Assembly (NCBI GenBank): GCA_907165135.1
Contig: OU015566.1
Span: 1,738,501-1,802,500 of the forward strand
Length of the DNA: 64,000 bases
From: Oikopleura dioica
Taxonomy: Eukaryota > Chordata > Appendicularia > Copelata > Oikopleuridae
Direction: 5' to 3'
Of this stretch, positions 1-12,457 are shown one piece after another. Each line of letters opens with the position of its first letter. The stretch's first letter is position 1. The position numbers and the translations under genes are program-made. The notes under the pieces were generated by a model. The model was not told where the DNA came from and searched no databases. It was given only the letters and a program-made list of their open reading frames with translations.

Positions 1-100
1 CATTTCTTGAAAAACTCTTTGCAAAAGAATTTCCTTAATAAATTTAAAAATAAACAGAGATCAAAAACACAGATCAGATTCTTTAGCAGAATAAGAGTCA

Positions 101-125
101 GGGTTAATGTTAGGGTTAGGGTTAG
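101..125 (+). repeat. Interstitial telomere-like TTAGGG tract
   Basis: About four degenerate GGGTTA units lie in tandem, followed by reverse-orientation CCCTAA pieces near 150-160 and 235-243. TTAGGG is the usual animal telomere repeat. Related tracts occur near 56.43, 56.48, 58.92 and 60.39 kb, so this is a scattered motif and not a chromosome end. Confidence 0.7.
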
Positions 126-2876
126 AAATAGTGTAAGGGGTTCAAGCTGCCCCTAACCCTAAGAACCCCCAACCTTAGAGCTAAACAAGGGGGTGTCGCC
201 CCGGAACCCCCCCCCCCTTAAGAGTTTCTTGCCCCCAACCCTAGGCACATACCCAGATTCTAGAGATATATGATGGCTCGAATCATAGGCTATGATTCAT
301 AGGCTCGAATGATAGCCCCACTCTACAATTTTCCATCTTGCTTTCATCTTAGACCCCTCCACGTCGATAACACTCAGGGTGGGTCGCCCAAGTTTACCCG
401 CTGCATGGAAGGGTTGCAGAAGCGAGCGAGAGAGGGAGAGAGAGTCAGTGTTTGATTGGCGTTGGGCGCGCGGCAGCGCCGTAACACCACGGCGGAGCGC
501 GGCTGCCGAGCGCCATCGACCTTCTCTCGGAGACCCCCTTGCATCTTGGGGAGACGATCCTTCTGATTTTACTTAGAAACCGAAATCGGAAATTTAGACG
601 CATCCAATTTACAGTGTCTAAAAGGACTTAATACATACTTTTTGTATAAAAACGACGATTCGAAAAGAAATAAGAAAGAGACCAAGAAGAAAAGAACATC
701 GACAGGAGATTCAACCCAGCCTTACTGTAAGTTTTACAGAGAATAATCTTAATTACAATTGATTTTCATCTTTTTTTATCAAAATTTTAATAATAATCGT
801 CATAAAATAGTGTTTTTTCTAATAAAGAATGTTTAAAAGACCCTCGAGATTTTCTTAAGGATATCATCAGGATTTTTCTGGAGAAAAAAATTCTAAGGGG
901 TCACCTTATTTGCCAAGAAAAGAACCCAGAAACACGCTTATGTAATCATGAAAAAGCCAAGAAAGAAAGTTATTATGGGTGACGAGAGGGATTACGCGAT
1001 ATGAGTTGCTTTGGGTACTTGATAAGGCTCCCTGCTGGCCTGATAAAGCGCCGCTTGGAATTATGAAAAGCCCCCTTATCTGACACGTTGAAAACTAAAC
1101 GTGAGGAGAAGTTCTTTTTTACGTAACTTACTTCCTGATTATAATTAATAAAATTAAATCCCCTCTTTATTTTCCAATAAGAGGCGGACACCCTTAATTC
1201 AATCTTCCAAATTATGAGTTTTTTCTACAAAAATCAATTTCCGGTTTCTTTCAGAATCTCTTTTTAAAGGTAGAACACATTTCACAGTTGAATATCGCCG
1301 AGATACCCTTTAGTTTTTGTTTCAAAGGAGCATTAACAAAAGGATATAAAGTCGTTAGGGCTTAAGAGCATATTTCTTTTGAAAGATTGATCTTTTTAAA
1401 AATATGAGTATTAAGGGGATACCCTTAGAAAAATTTTGAAAATTATTTTTTTATAAAAAATATTTGTGTAAAATTCCTAAAAATAGCTTTCGAAAACCTT
1501 TTCTTCTTCTATTTACTAATAACAAATGTTGAAAAAACGTGGCGGCGATGCGTGGAGTAGGGGCAACCCAAGAGCTTGGTTTGGGATCAACACTGGCCGC
1601 TGTTTTGCGTTACGACATGTTAGACACCAAAACAGTCGCACCCCGACGTAATTATGAAACCGATCTAATCCCCCAAACGGCTAATCCCAAATATTAAATG
1701 CTCCCTTCTTAGAACCCACGCTTGGAACCACGAGAAACATGAAGACTTTTAAAAAAATTCTAGAGTCAGAATTTATGAAAATATATTTTTCGAAGTGATA
1801 CCCTTAACAAAAAATAATAATCAAGCAAAAAATCTCAAAAATAACAAAAAAATAAGCTGATTATTTTTTATAAACTGATATATTTATTCTTTTGAAAGAA
1901 CATTGTTGTGGGTATACCCTTAATTTCTATCGAAAATAAAATATTTTTGATTCAGATGGCACAGATTCCAATGATCGGAGGTCCGAAACTTGGCTCGACT
2001 CTCCTCACCGAACCGAAGGTAAGACCCTTATTTATATCGTCGTTTTCCGAGGAGATACCCTTAAGAAAAGTCCCGAGAAAAAATACCAAGACAAAAAATA
2101 GTCATGAGATTTTTTCATTTGAATTTTTTCAGAAGCTATTTATTTTTGGATCGCGATATCCATGATGTGGGATTAGGCGCGTTAAGATTAGGGGGCCGGA
2201 AGAGAAAACAGGGGAGACGCTGGGTCGGATTTTTGCGCCCGCTGGCATTTCTCGACAAACATGCAACCAGCAGATCGGAAATGGTAGCTTCCGGTGGAAA
2301 ATTTCGAGAACTAGTAGTAAAATCATCGTTTCTGATACAAGCATCTCTCAAGTGCAGCAAGGTCGATTTAAGGGTGTCTTCGTATAATGAGGCTATTTTT
2401 AATCAAGTTTTTTTTTGTGAGGAGACCCCCTTAAGGGGGTGGTGGTCGAGACTAAGACTTTTTTCAACTTAAAAAACTCAATTTTTTTCAAATTAAGAAA
2501 ATTTCTTATGAGGAAAATTTCTTCAATACTTTGTTGATACCCTTATTTTTTCCCCGGAAACCAATATGAAGTTGTATTCCTTCGATAAAAAAAGATCAAA
2601 AAATGCGCATAGATTTCATGCTTACGAATGCAACTTCCGCAAATGACACCTTGAAGAGCATTTTTCCTAAAGATGACTTTGAAATTTCCTGCTCTGCGTC
2701 GAAATCTAAGGGACTCATGTTTGTTCCCCGCTAAGGAGTGTGTACATATTTGTCGGTGCAATTAAATTTTTTCTTTGAGGGCAATTTTTGGACTTTTATT
2801 GCTTATTCAAGTGCAGTTTTTTAAGGGGTAGTCAGGCGAAATCGGATTTTCTAGTGCTTATTTCTCGAAAATATTT

Positions 2877-2931
2877 CATAGTGACACCCTTATTTTACTT
2901 CAGAAAGATTTCATTGAAGGGTGTCGCTATG
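2877..2931. repeat. Short hairpin repeat (GTGACACCCTTA family)
   Basis: The two ends are inverted copies: CATAGTGACACCCTTA at the left and AAGGGTGTCGCTATG at the right, with a short AT-rich middle. A sister copy lies at about 3545-3602. Half copies containing GATACCCTTA or GACACCCTTA occur near 1305, 1418, 1797, 1911, 2053, 2538, 53660 (an intron of the Syt7-like gene) and 59546. This looks like a tiny foldback or MITE remnant. Confidence 0.6.
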
Positions 2932-3544
2932 ATATTTGAAGAGAAATACATGATTAAAAATCTGATTTTCCTTGCCTAGAGCCTTAAATTTTTGTATGTT
3001 TTTGACGAATAATTTTTATTGGGGCAATCAAGTCAATCAAATATGCATTTCTGATTTGTCAGAAAATAGAAACAAAAGCATCTGAATAAATAATCGATCG
3101 CTCCAACTTCCAGCCTGGAATTAATGCAAAGAAAGCAAACCAGCGAGGGTTTGCTATCGTTTCAAAGTGTAAACAGCGCTTTTTGATCAAGTGGCATTTC
3201 CCCTTCTGCCAAATAGCGATAGAACGATAGGTGCTGTCTGATAGACAGATTTCCCCTGACAGTAGAAGGTGCCAGGTTATTTTTTTCACCCAAGCGGGGC
3301 GATACCCGATAAGGGAAGATGAACTTATTAACCGGGGAAGGAAAAGCTCCAAGGGTCTACCGCAACCGGGGCAATATTAAAGTTCAGATCGAGATTTTCG
3401 CATTATCAAAAGTTTCAATACTTCCTTCATAAAACATTATTTATTCGTGGCGAATCCAGGGTAATTTTCTTTAAAGACAAGTTTCTTCTTTGATTTCAAT
3501 AAGGAAGACAGATCAAAAAGATCAATCTTCCTTATCAAATAATG

Positions 3545-3602
3545 AAGGGATACCCTTATTTTTCATAAGAAAAGCTTTGTTTTCTTTAAGGGTGTCACTA
3601 TG
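3545..3602. repeat. Short hairpin repeat, second copy
   Basis: Starts AAGGGATACCCTTATTTTTC and ends CTTTAAGGGTGTCACTATG, so the ends can pair. It matches the 2877-2931 copy in layout and terminal motif. Confidence 0.6.
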
Positions 3603-4467
3603 TTAAATATGTGAGAGTGGAGAATCAGGGTCAAAACTAATGGCGCGATTGTCAGAATACCCTGAATTTTCGCTGAGTGTGCCCAAGTCGCCTGTCAAAT
3701 GCTGGTTGGTGCGATGCGGGGATGTTTAGAGATGTCTTTGGCTGCGATGTGTGCCCGCATCAAAGGCCCCGAGCGATCACCGGAAACGGCCGCCGGATAG
3801 ATAAATCTGCCATTTGCATTTTCGGGGGAAGTCGTAATTTTAACGCGCTGCGGAAATTTTCTAATGACGCGCCCTGCGGCGAGTGAATTTCAAATCTTCC
3901 AAAAATAAGGAAATCTGTAGAACATTTTTTTCTCTACAAAATTTTTTTCAAAAAATTTTTCGAAATTTTTTTTTCAATTTTTCGATTTGCGTCAATTTCT
4001 GAGAAAAATTCAAAATTGGCATCAAACGAGAAAACATGTCATCCGCTTATTAAATTATGACAGCGACTTCAAAACCTGTCTCGTAACATGCCCCGAAGCG
4101 CGTGCGTATTTATTCGCCCACAGTGGCCCATGAGATGAGAATGTCATGTTCCGTTGACTTGGGGGCAAATACATTTCGGGCATTTACAGATTAGCCAGTT
4201 TTCTTGATGTTTGTTGTTTTGGCGGACAGCTTTGAAAAGCTGCGACATTTTGAACTAATGATTGGGCAAATTGGAACGGCTTTTGGAACTTGAGTTTTTC
4301 GAGAAAGAGAGTTTGACCTTATGTCTTTCTTTTCGCGAAAGATACTGAGCTTGCTTCTGCTCAAATCGCGGTTGATCCCCTTAACTGTCTACCTATTCTG
4401 ACCCAAGTAGCCGCTCATCCGTCCGAATAAACCCGCTTATAACTTACCCCCTCAACTTACAATTTAG

Positions 4468-6733
4468 TGGCAATCGAACAGTAACTCGTGCGAAGATACA
4501 CTGTCCTCCTCCAGCGGCGCTTCTTCTGACTGTAACACACAGTCGGCAATTCAAGAGACTTCACTTCCAACCTTCGAGCAGCAGAAAATGGAAAATCTAC
4601 AGGTAAGAGTAAAAATAACAATAGCGCAGAGGCAACATAGGCTACTTGTCAAATTAACACCATAAAACCGCAGAGTTGCTCTAATGACCAAAGAGATCTG
4701 TGAAGACACCCTTTTTTGGTTCAATCTTTTGCTTCTAATGCACCCACTTGCGGTTAGCTTTTTGTTGTCTCCCTCTTTTTGAGCCGTTTTTTTAATAACA
4801 AACATCGAGGAAAGGCTTCAAGACCCCTTCAGAAATTCTCAGACTAAACCATTATTAAGGCTCTGTACAACAACTTGAAGAAAACCCAGCAGCCCGCTTC
4901 AAAATCTTCTTTCTCAATCGACGATCTTGCGAAATCATCAAGCTTTTCTCCTCAATCAACTCCTTTCGCCACCTCCTTGGCGCAAAACGCAATCAACCCC
5001 TTCGCGTTCCAGCACCAAGAACTCTACCGAAAAGCGATTGAGAACTTGAAAAGCTCTGGTAATCCTCCCAGCACGCCAAATCCAATCGCTCCTCATCCTC
5101 ACAACGAAAATCATCAAAACAATCATTCGCACAAAAATTCCTCAAATCATCATCAACGTACAAAAATCATCAAATTTCATTGAAAAAAACAATCATTGAA
5201 ATTTTTTAATTCATTTGTTTCCACTTTACGAACCATGACTCATTCTCCTCTTAGGGCCTCTTACTCCATCTCTTCCTGCGCATTTCATGCTCGGGCAGAC
5301 GAATCCGGCGATGAATCCGATGATTGCTCAGCAAATGCAACTTGCGAGGCTCCAGCAGCATGCGATTCAGAGGCAACAGATGAAGGTTAAACTCTAGAAT
5401 AATATATAAAAGAAAAATGAAAAAGCCTTTTTAAGAAATCCCGGTTTCTTATTGGTCACTTTTTAAATCCTTGCTTCTCATTTGTTCAATGTTTCATAAC
5501 GATCTTCTGATTGGCTGACCTTAAAAATAAGCGCTTTTCATTGGCCGATAAAATTTTGAGTTCTTTTATTAATATTTTTTGCTAAATCATCATTTCAGAT
5601 GCGTGGAATTGCTGCAATGCAACAACAACGAGCAGCGTCATCGCGAGATGCTGTTTCTGCTTCGATTGTCCGAGAAGCCAAATCGCAGCTGAAAGGACTC
5701 GATCCTGAAAATATGTACATCGAATGCCCACTTTGCCACAAGCGCATCAAAAGGCTCTACCACTTCCAGCGACACATGCGGTAAGAACTGTCTTTCTACA
5801 TGATTTTAGAAAAGTGACGCCTTTAATTTTCGTTTGAAAAATAATAAACCTTCATTTGTCTTTGTCAAAAAATAAAATCTTCTTTACAGAATCCACTCCG
5901 GCGAAAAATCGCACCAGTGTCCTTGGTGCCCGTATCGATCGGTCCGCAAAGACAATCTGAAGTCGCACCTGAAGACGCACGAAAAACACGCACTCGAAGC
6001 TAGAAGGTGAGTAAACCGCCCTTGGCACTAAGCGTCTTTCATCTCCCCCTCGATTCCCAAATTTTCAAAGAAACATTCTCAAGCACCCCGTTTTACGGCC
6101 GTTTCCTCTTTTTTCAAGTTTTATTCCCATCAAGAAAAAAAAAGACAAACAAAGAAAAGGAATCAATTTTTGTCATTGTCAATTTCAATTTTTTAAAATA
6201 AAATATTCAGAAACGCTGCATATCTCGATAAAAAGCGACAAAATGAAATCGACGCGATGCGCCGCCTGCATCAGTTTTCCGTCAATCAACTTGCCATTTC
6301 TGCCATCCCGAAAACCGAGGGTCAGAAAGATGTGGATTCTGGATGCGAAAGTCCTGAAGAACTCTCTAGCAAGGTAACTATCCATACTTATTTACAATTT
6401 TTATTGAAAAAAATGACTCAATAAGAAAATTTTTAAAAGGCTAAATTTGTTCCTACACGGGAAACCCTCGATAACAAAATAATTCATCAAGCCTCCTGAT
6501 TGGCTGAGCTAAAAAATGAGCTTTATCTTTTAATTTATGCAAAATCTTGTTTTTTCTGGAGATTTTCTTTCAAAAATATTTTTTTTTCTTCCATCAAAAT
6601 CTCTTATTCCAATTTCTAGGGCTCCTCTCCTCGGCAAAACTGCTGCCCCTCTTCATCGGACTCCTCCAGCGCTTCGGATCGCCACACATCGAAGGAATCC
6701 GACACTTCGTTTTCGATCATCGAAATCGAGTAA
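4468..6733 (+). CDS. C2H2 zinc-finger protein (5' end not seen)
   Basis: Spliced from exons 4468-4602, 4860-5157, 5255-5385, 5599-5780, 5890-6006, 6211-6373 and 6620-6733; all joins keep frame with GT/AG signals. The N-terminal half is Ser/Pro/Asn/His-rich, then Gln/Met-rich. Two C2H2 fingers follow, split by the intron after HMR: a C-x2-C...H-x3-H finger starting at ECPLC, the linker IHSGEKS, then CPWC...H-x3-H. After the fingers come a basic segment and a Ser-rich acidic tail ending in EIE. Probably a nuclear DNA-binding regulator; the specific family is not recognised. The first exon and true ATG are not identified: the 4468 exon opens right after an in-frame TAG that serves as its acceptor. 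Confidence 0.8.
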
Positions 6734-7222
6734 ACCAATGAGAAAGATGCTAAAGATTATTTTCAAGTTCAAACTTCATCCTCTTGAATGTTCTCTATTT
6801 TTTACCACCGACGCAAAATGTCTTCCTGTTTTCAAGTTCCTGTACATTTTTTTCACAACAATCGCTCAGAGTACACAAAATTTAGTCTTGTTCATAAGAA
6901 ATTCTTACAAGTTATAATTTACGATCACTTTTTTGCTTATTTATGATTTTTTTTTCCGATCGAAGAATTTCAATGAAAGAGGGGCTTAGTTACGGCCTCA
7001 GATTTTCCAATTCTTTGATGACTGTACATTTATTAATAATAAATATTATTGCATAAGGTACTTTTCATTTCATATGAGTCATCATCGATTAAATTTCGGC
7101 ATCATTTTATAATGCCAAGTCGTAAAATGCATTGTTTTGAATCAGAATTTTCAGAAGAGAAAAATGTCAAAAATAAAAGGTAATGCGGTTGAATCGAAAA
7201 AGTTTTCTGATAAAGATGCTTT
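6734..7222. other. Intergenic, no gene seen
   Basis: AT-rich 3' flank of the zinc-finger gene and upstream region of the first sulfotransferase-like gene. It includes AATAAA-type polyadenylation signals near 7040. No other feature is supported. Confidence 0.5.
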
Positions 7223-8088
7223 ATGATAGTAATTGGATGCGGATTTGGCCGAACAGGGACTCTAAGTCTGAAAACAGCGCTTGATGATCTTGGTGAGTCT
7301 TCCTTGATTGCAAATTTTAAAAAGCCGAACTCGACATTTTTAACCTTTTTCTTAAGGCTTTGGGCCAACCTATCATATGTTCGAAAACATCAAAAACAAC
7401 GACAACGAATTCTGGACCAAAATCGGCCTCGAAAAAGACCCGAAAATCCGCCACAAACTTCTCAAGGAATTTTTCGACGGCTCAATTTACAACAGCACAG
7501 TCGATTTTCCCGGAAATGTATTTTTTCAAGATCTGATGGAAATTTATCCAGATGCAAAAGTGATTTTGACCGTTCGAGATTCGCCGGATATTTGGGCAAA
7601 ATCAGCGCAAGAGACGATTTTTGGATACGAAAGTGGATCGAGATGGAGTTTTGAAAGACTGCCGGTTGTGAAGGAGATGTTGAGATTTGTGCCAGGAATG
7701 GGGTCTTATCAGCTGACGAAACTTATTGAGACGAATATTTCAAGGTAGATTTTAATCATTATTTTTTTGAGAAATTTTTTTCAGAATGTTTCTTTGCGAA
7801 AATCCTGCTTACTCCCTTTCTGGGCTTTCTGAAGCTTATTCTGACTGGATCATTTTCTGCAAGTCAAAGATTCCGAAAGAAAAACTTCTTATTTTAAATG
7901 TAAAAGAAGGTTGGGAGCCGTTGTGTGAGTTTCTGCAATTTCCAGTCCCAGATGAAAAATTTCCAAGAGCTAATGATCGAAAAAGCTTCAACAGCTGGCA
8001 CATGCTTATCCAAGAAGGAAAAGTAATAATCGCATTCCTTTCATTTTACTCTGCATTTTTATATCTGTTGCTCAAATTGTTTTCATGA
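7223..8088 (+). CDS. P-loop sulfotransferase-like membrane protein, copy A
   Basis: Exons 7223-7292, 7357-7744 and 7785-8088 encode about 253 residues. The N-terminus MIVIGCGFGRTGTLSLKTAL carries the GxGxGRTGT phosphate-binding loop of sulfotransferase-like P-loop proteins (the Sulfotransfer_4 type, widespread and poorly characterised). Further conserved blocks are VDFPGNVFFQDL, KVILTVRDSPDIWAKS and ILNVKEGWEPLCEFL, and FPRANDRKSF resembles the sulfotransferase RxGxxGDWK-like end. The C-terminus is a hydrophobic helix (IIAFLSFYSAFLYLLLKLF), so the enzyme is probably tail-anchored with its catalytic domain in the cytosol. Substrate unknown. It is a tandem duplicate of the next gene, with identical exon phases. 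Confidence 0.85.
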
Positions 8089-8262
8089 AAATAAAACCGA
8101 CGACGCATACTCAAAGCTGACCATTTTGACGCTTGACCTATTTTGCTGCCATACTCGAGCGATTTTTCTGTTTATAAGCAGTCCTAAAACTGAAAAAGTC
8201 ATCATTTGAACAAAATCAAAAAGAGAAGCAGTTTAAAGAAATCGCTGACACTCTGAGCTGGG

Positions 8263-9129
8263 ATGAAGGTTATCGGCTGTGGCTTTGGTCGGACAGGAAC
8301 CCTTAGTCTGAAAACAGCGCTTGATGATCTAGGTAGGTGAGTCTTTCTTGATTTTATTGTCTTTCCAACTTTTAGGCTTTGGCCCGACATATCATATGTT
8401 CGAAAACATAAAGAACAATGACAGCAACTTCTGGACAAAAGTCGGGCTCGAGAAAGACCCAAAACGTCGACAACAATTTTTGAAAAAATTCTTCGACGAG
8501 TCAACTTATCAAAGCACGGTCGACTTTCCTGGAAATGTCTTTTTCCAAGACTTGATGGAAATTTATCCAGATGCAAAAGTGATCTTGTCGGTTCGAGATT
8601 CGCCGGAAATTTGGGCAAAATCGGCGCAAGCGACGATTTTCGGCTACGAAAGTGGATCGAGGTGGAGTTTCGAAAGACTGCCGGTGGTCAAGGAGCTTTT
8701 GAGATTTATTCCGGGAATCGGGTCTTATCAGTTGACAAAAATGATTGAGACAAATGTTCCAAGGTATAATAAAAAGGGACTTTAAAGCCATCTTTTCTAT
8801 CAATTCATCTAACAGTCTTTATCAGAATGTATCTTGGAAAAGAACCCGACTACTCTGTTGCTGGGCTCGCTGATACGTATTCTTCTTGGAGCGAATTCTG
8901 CGAAGCTGAAATTTCAGAAGAAAAGCTTTTGATTTTCAATGTCAAAGAAGGGTGGAAACCACTTTGCCAATTTCTCCAAGTTCCATTTCCCGATGAAATT
9001 TTTCCAAGAGCGAATGATCGAAAAACTTTCAACAACTTGCACATTGTCAAACAAGAGGGAAGAGTCATCATTGCCGTTTTCGTTCTTTACTTTTTTCTTC
9101 TTTTCGCTGTTTTCGAGCTATTTTTCTAA
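8263..9129 (+). CDS. P-loop sulfotransferase-like membrane protein, copy B
   Basis: Exons 8263-8332, 8376-8763 and 8826-9129. The start is MKVIGCGFGRTGTLSLKTAL, preserving the same phosphate-binding loop as copy A. The blocks VDFPGNVFFQDLMEIYPDAK and ILSVRDSPEIWAKSAQ are nearly identical to copy A, and the protein likewise ends in a membrane helix (VIIAVFVLYFFLLFAVFELF). Introns sit at the same three positions, so the pair arose by tandem duplication. The two copies differ mostly in the charged segment after the first splice site and in the C-terminal third. About 175 bases separate copy A's stop from this ATG. Function is inferred from the fold signature only. Confidence 0.85.
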
Positions 9130-9261
9130 AATTGAGAAAATACAGTACAGACGAAAAAATGACGATGATTTGGTTAGATCAAAATATTTGCATGATGTTT
9201 ATTTGCGCTCTTGAAAGTCGGGCCAGTTTTTTCGGAAAGAAAAATAAAAAAAATTTAAGAA

Positions 9262-9787
9262 ATGAAAATTTTGTTTTTTATTTTCCAACTCATTTTGGCA
9301 AGATATAATTCTATAAAATGCGTCGCATTGGAACTTAAATGCTCTGGCTCAGCATTTTCTTCCCGTTTTCACGGACGCTGCGTTCGTGCATATGCAGTAT
9401 TCCGTACGTTGGAAGGGCAGGATTTGAATTTTAACGGTGTCTGCAATTTATCACTTTTCACAATTTATCCGCAGAGGATTCGAGGCGGAGAAGTAAGAAA
9501 TGTATTTGAGCCGTGAAAAAAATTTTTCTAGTGCGGGAACACCGCCGAAAACCAGGAAAATGGAGGTCTTCAGTGGACAAATCGAATCACCAATGAGCTT
9601 TACGGAATCGACGAGACTTTGAGTTGCCGACAAGGTCCTTCTGATGGTGTTTTTGCGCGTGAGAGATTATTTTTTGAGACAATAAATCTTTCATTTTTTA
9701 GCGTATGTGGAAAGCCAAACTCGCGAATTCCGCTGGAACGCTGATTCTCGAAAATTTGAAATCATAAATGCTTATGGAATGTACTGA
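9262..9787 (+). CDS. Small secreted cysteine-containing protein, copy A
   Basis: Exons 9262-9492, 9532-9658 and 9702-9787 encode about 147 residues. It starts with a signal-like hydrophobic stretch (MKILFFIFQLILA). The mature part has six cysteines (KCVALELKC, GRCVRAY, GVCNL, CGNTAEN, LSCRQGPSDG) and ends EIINAYGMY. All introns are about 40 bases with GT/AG ends. I do not recognise the family. A paralogue lies 1 kb downstream at 10790. Likely an extracellular or glandular product; no enzymatic motif is visible. Confidence 0.75.
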
Positions 9788-9869
9788 AAAAAAAAACTTG
9801 AAAAAAAAACAAAAATGGTGGCTTGATTTTTTAATAATATATATTATAGTATATAAAATTATTATTGTA

Positions 9870-10266
9870 CAGTTTTTTTCCTCTTTTGTGGACCCCAACT
9901 TTGTGGACATTTTCTTCATTTTAAGGGGTTTATGTGGGACACTTTTGCAAAGATGATGTTCCACTTTTGTGGACATTTTCCCTGGTGAAAAAATTTTAGA
10001 GGTAAAAATAGCGTATTTTTTCAAAAATCTTTTGTTTTTTCTAAGACTTTAATGGCTTTTGAGGATCATTTAACAGACTTTAGTAAAAAAGGAGCAAGAA
10101 AATACGTTTCAAGGATGAAATTTCCTATTTTTACATAGAAACTAATGGGACCGAAAAATTTTAAGCCTCTACGGTGGAACATTTTTTTGGAGACTCTTGC
10201 CCACTTTTGTGGACATTTTTGAGAAAATTTGGGACAAAAAATGTCCACAAAAGAGGAAAATAACTG
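9870..10266. mobile_element. TA-flanked MITE (Tc1/mariner-like)
   Basis: Inverted termini CAGTTTTTTTCCTCTTTTGT (left) and CAGTTATTTTCCTCTTTTGT (right, reverse complement) are flanked on both sides by TA. GTGGACATTTT motifs recur inside. The 397-bp size, CAGT ends and TA duplication fit a non-autonomous Tc1/mariner element. It sits between the two secreted paralogues and contains no transposase. Confidence 0.8.
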
Positions 10267-10789
10267 TACCATTATTATTGAACGGTTTTCATATAAATAT
10301 TTTCGGCTCAGGGTTCCAATTTTTCCGAAAAATTCGGCATAAAAATGGACTCAAATTAAACATTTGAGACTTGGCAAAGAGCAATGACTATACGATGAGC
10401 AAGCGAAAGGCTGCGCGAGATTTTCGGAAATTGACTGATTGAGCGAGTGACATTTGAGCGAGATCTAAGCGACGTTTGAGCGGTATTTAAGCGAGGCTCA
10501 CGCTCAGATGTCGTCGAATTCTACCTCCTTTTCCTTCATGGAGGTCATAAATAGTCGTGGAATAATGTGCAGCATATAATTTTCGTTTTTATCAATGATT
10601 TATTCTTTATCCAATTTTATTTTTCATTTAAGCATTTAACCTGACTCAGGTTTAAAACACAGGTCGTCGAGCCCACCTTCGACGATTTCGCCTCATGATT
10701 TCAGAAATCAAAATATTTGCTTGTTGTTTATTTGCGCTCTTTGAATTCGTGTCAGTTCTCTTCGAAAAGCAAAATAAAAAAATTGAGAA

Positions 10790-11307
10790 ATGAAAATTTT
10801 GCTTTTTCTTTTCCAACTTATTTTGGCAAGTTATAATTCTATTCGTTGCGTCGCATTGGAACTCAAATGCTCTGGCTCAACGTTTTCTTACCGTTTTCAC
10901 GGTGGCTGCGTTCGTGCATACCGAACTTTGGGAAAGCAGGATTTGAATTTTAACGGTGTCTGCAATTTATCACTTTCGGAACTGCGTCCGCCGAGGATTC
11001 GAGAAGGAGAAGTAAGAAATGTATTTAAGCCATCAAAAAAAATTAATCTAGTGCGGAAATACCGCCAAAAATCAGGAAAACGGAGGTCTTCAATGGACAA
11101 ATCGAGTCACGAATGAGCTCTTGGGAATTGACGAAACTTTGACTTGCCGACAAGGCCCTTCTGATGGTGTTTTTGCGCGTAAGAGATAAATTTTTGAGAC
11201 AATAAAGCTTTCATTTTTCAGCTTCTGTGGAAAGCCAAACTCGCGAATTCCGCTGGAACTCCTTGAAAGGAAAATTTGAAATTATCAATGCTTTTGGAAT
11301 GTACTGA
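10790..11307 (+). CDS. Small secreted cysteine-containing protein, copy B
   Basis: Exons 10790-11011, 11052-11178 and 11222-11307 encode about 144 residues. It is closely similar to the 9262 gene: same signal-like start (MKILLFLFQLILA), the same six cysteines, same intron phases and the same ending INAFGMY. Three residues are missing after CVRAY compared with copy A, and the segment before the first splice differs. Family not recognised. Sequence upstream of the ATG also resembles that of copy A, so the duplication probably included the promoter. Confidence 0.75.
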
Positions 11308-12457
11308 ATACAAACATGAAAAATGACAAAAAAATGACGGCTCATTTATCAACATTTTATTCAACATTTTTTATCTAAATATTTTCGGCCTATTAATAAA
11401 TTTGCAGCAGAAATTCACCCAAAAGACGAGCAAGAGCAGGACTCCTAAAAAACAAAAATTTGTCTTTTTGCCTCTTTTTTTTTAATTACCGATCGAGGAA
11501 AATAAAATAATCAAAAGAAGTTCTTCGTTTTCTCTTTGATCAAAATGTTCTAAAAGCGCCTCTTTTAGTTTCATTCTTTCGCGAAAATAAAATTCAATCT
11601 GGCGTATCGGAAAAAATCGACTGGGAGAAGAGGATGATCTGCGGTGGATAAACGTCAAATGAAAGACAATATGGCGGCTCGGATCATCTAATTTGTTTTT
11701 AAGAAAAAAATATTTTTAATAAAAAATTTAAAAAGCAAATTTGAAATTGTTTCTAGAGGCGCAAGAAATACAATCAATCTAGAAGGGGACAATCAGTGAA
11801 AGGCACTTGCGTAATCAAAAAGGCAGCACGAAGTTGAGGCCTGACATTGAACGAGACAAACCTTGGGGCGAATTTTGGCCAACAAAGATCTTAACAATTT
11901 TTTTTTTGTTTTCGGCTTTTTCAGGGCTGTTTGTTCAAGAGAGACCTTCGATTTTTCGAATTCAAAAGGTAATTACAAATGTTATGGAAAAGTGGCTCGA
12001 TTAATCTGGCTGTCTGGTAGACAGTTAATGTTGACGTTAGTTTTTAAATTAAATTTTTGATTAAAAATATAAATTCGAATTTTTTTCGTTTTTTTCCTTA
12101 AAAGTAAATCATTTTTAATAACAAAAACTAAAAAAATAACATTCTACAAAAATGAATGTATCCTTCTTCGGAAAAATAATGCTTTTATTGAAAAATAGAC
12201 GTTTTTACGTCCACTCTCCATTTTTTACCCGCTATCGAATTGTCCCGCGGCGGTGGGTGTGATGCACCTTTTTCAACCCTTTCTTTATATTTTTTCCTTC
12301 CAAACTCCTAAATCCATCTCCCAAGAGACAAGAATTAAACAAGTAAAGTAGTTTTTAACCAGCGAGTTTCACTGTTTTTCATGTAAAAAATGAGTTTGTT
12401 TTAGATTTGGTAGACAAAAGAAAGAGAAAAAAGAAGAGGAAGTGACTGTTACTACTC
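11308..12457. other. Intergenic, no gene assigned
   Basis: 3' flank of the secreted paralogue and upstream region of pyruvate carboxylase. Two weak open frames near 11.8-12.0 kb have no recognisable domain and no neighbouring exons. I see no RNA gene or element boundary. Confidence 0.4.

Larger units (their letters stand above)
1..4467. other. Gene-poor 5' flank
   Basis: I find no convincing gene in this stretch. Open frames here are short, lack animal-domain signatures and do not join through GT/AG signals. It holds telomere-like tracts near base 100, a dispersed hairpin repeat between about 1.3 and 3.6 kb, and AT-rich single-copy sequence. The last kilobase probably contains the promoter and the unseen first exon of the zinc-finger gene that begins by 4468. 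Confidence 0.5.

Noticed and set aside
379-576. GC-rich plus-strand frame with RERERES stretch
   Set aside because: Purine-rich low-complexity DNA without splice partners or domain.
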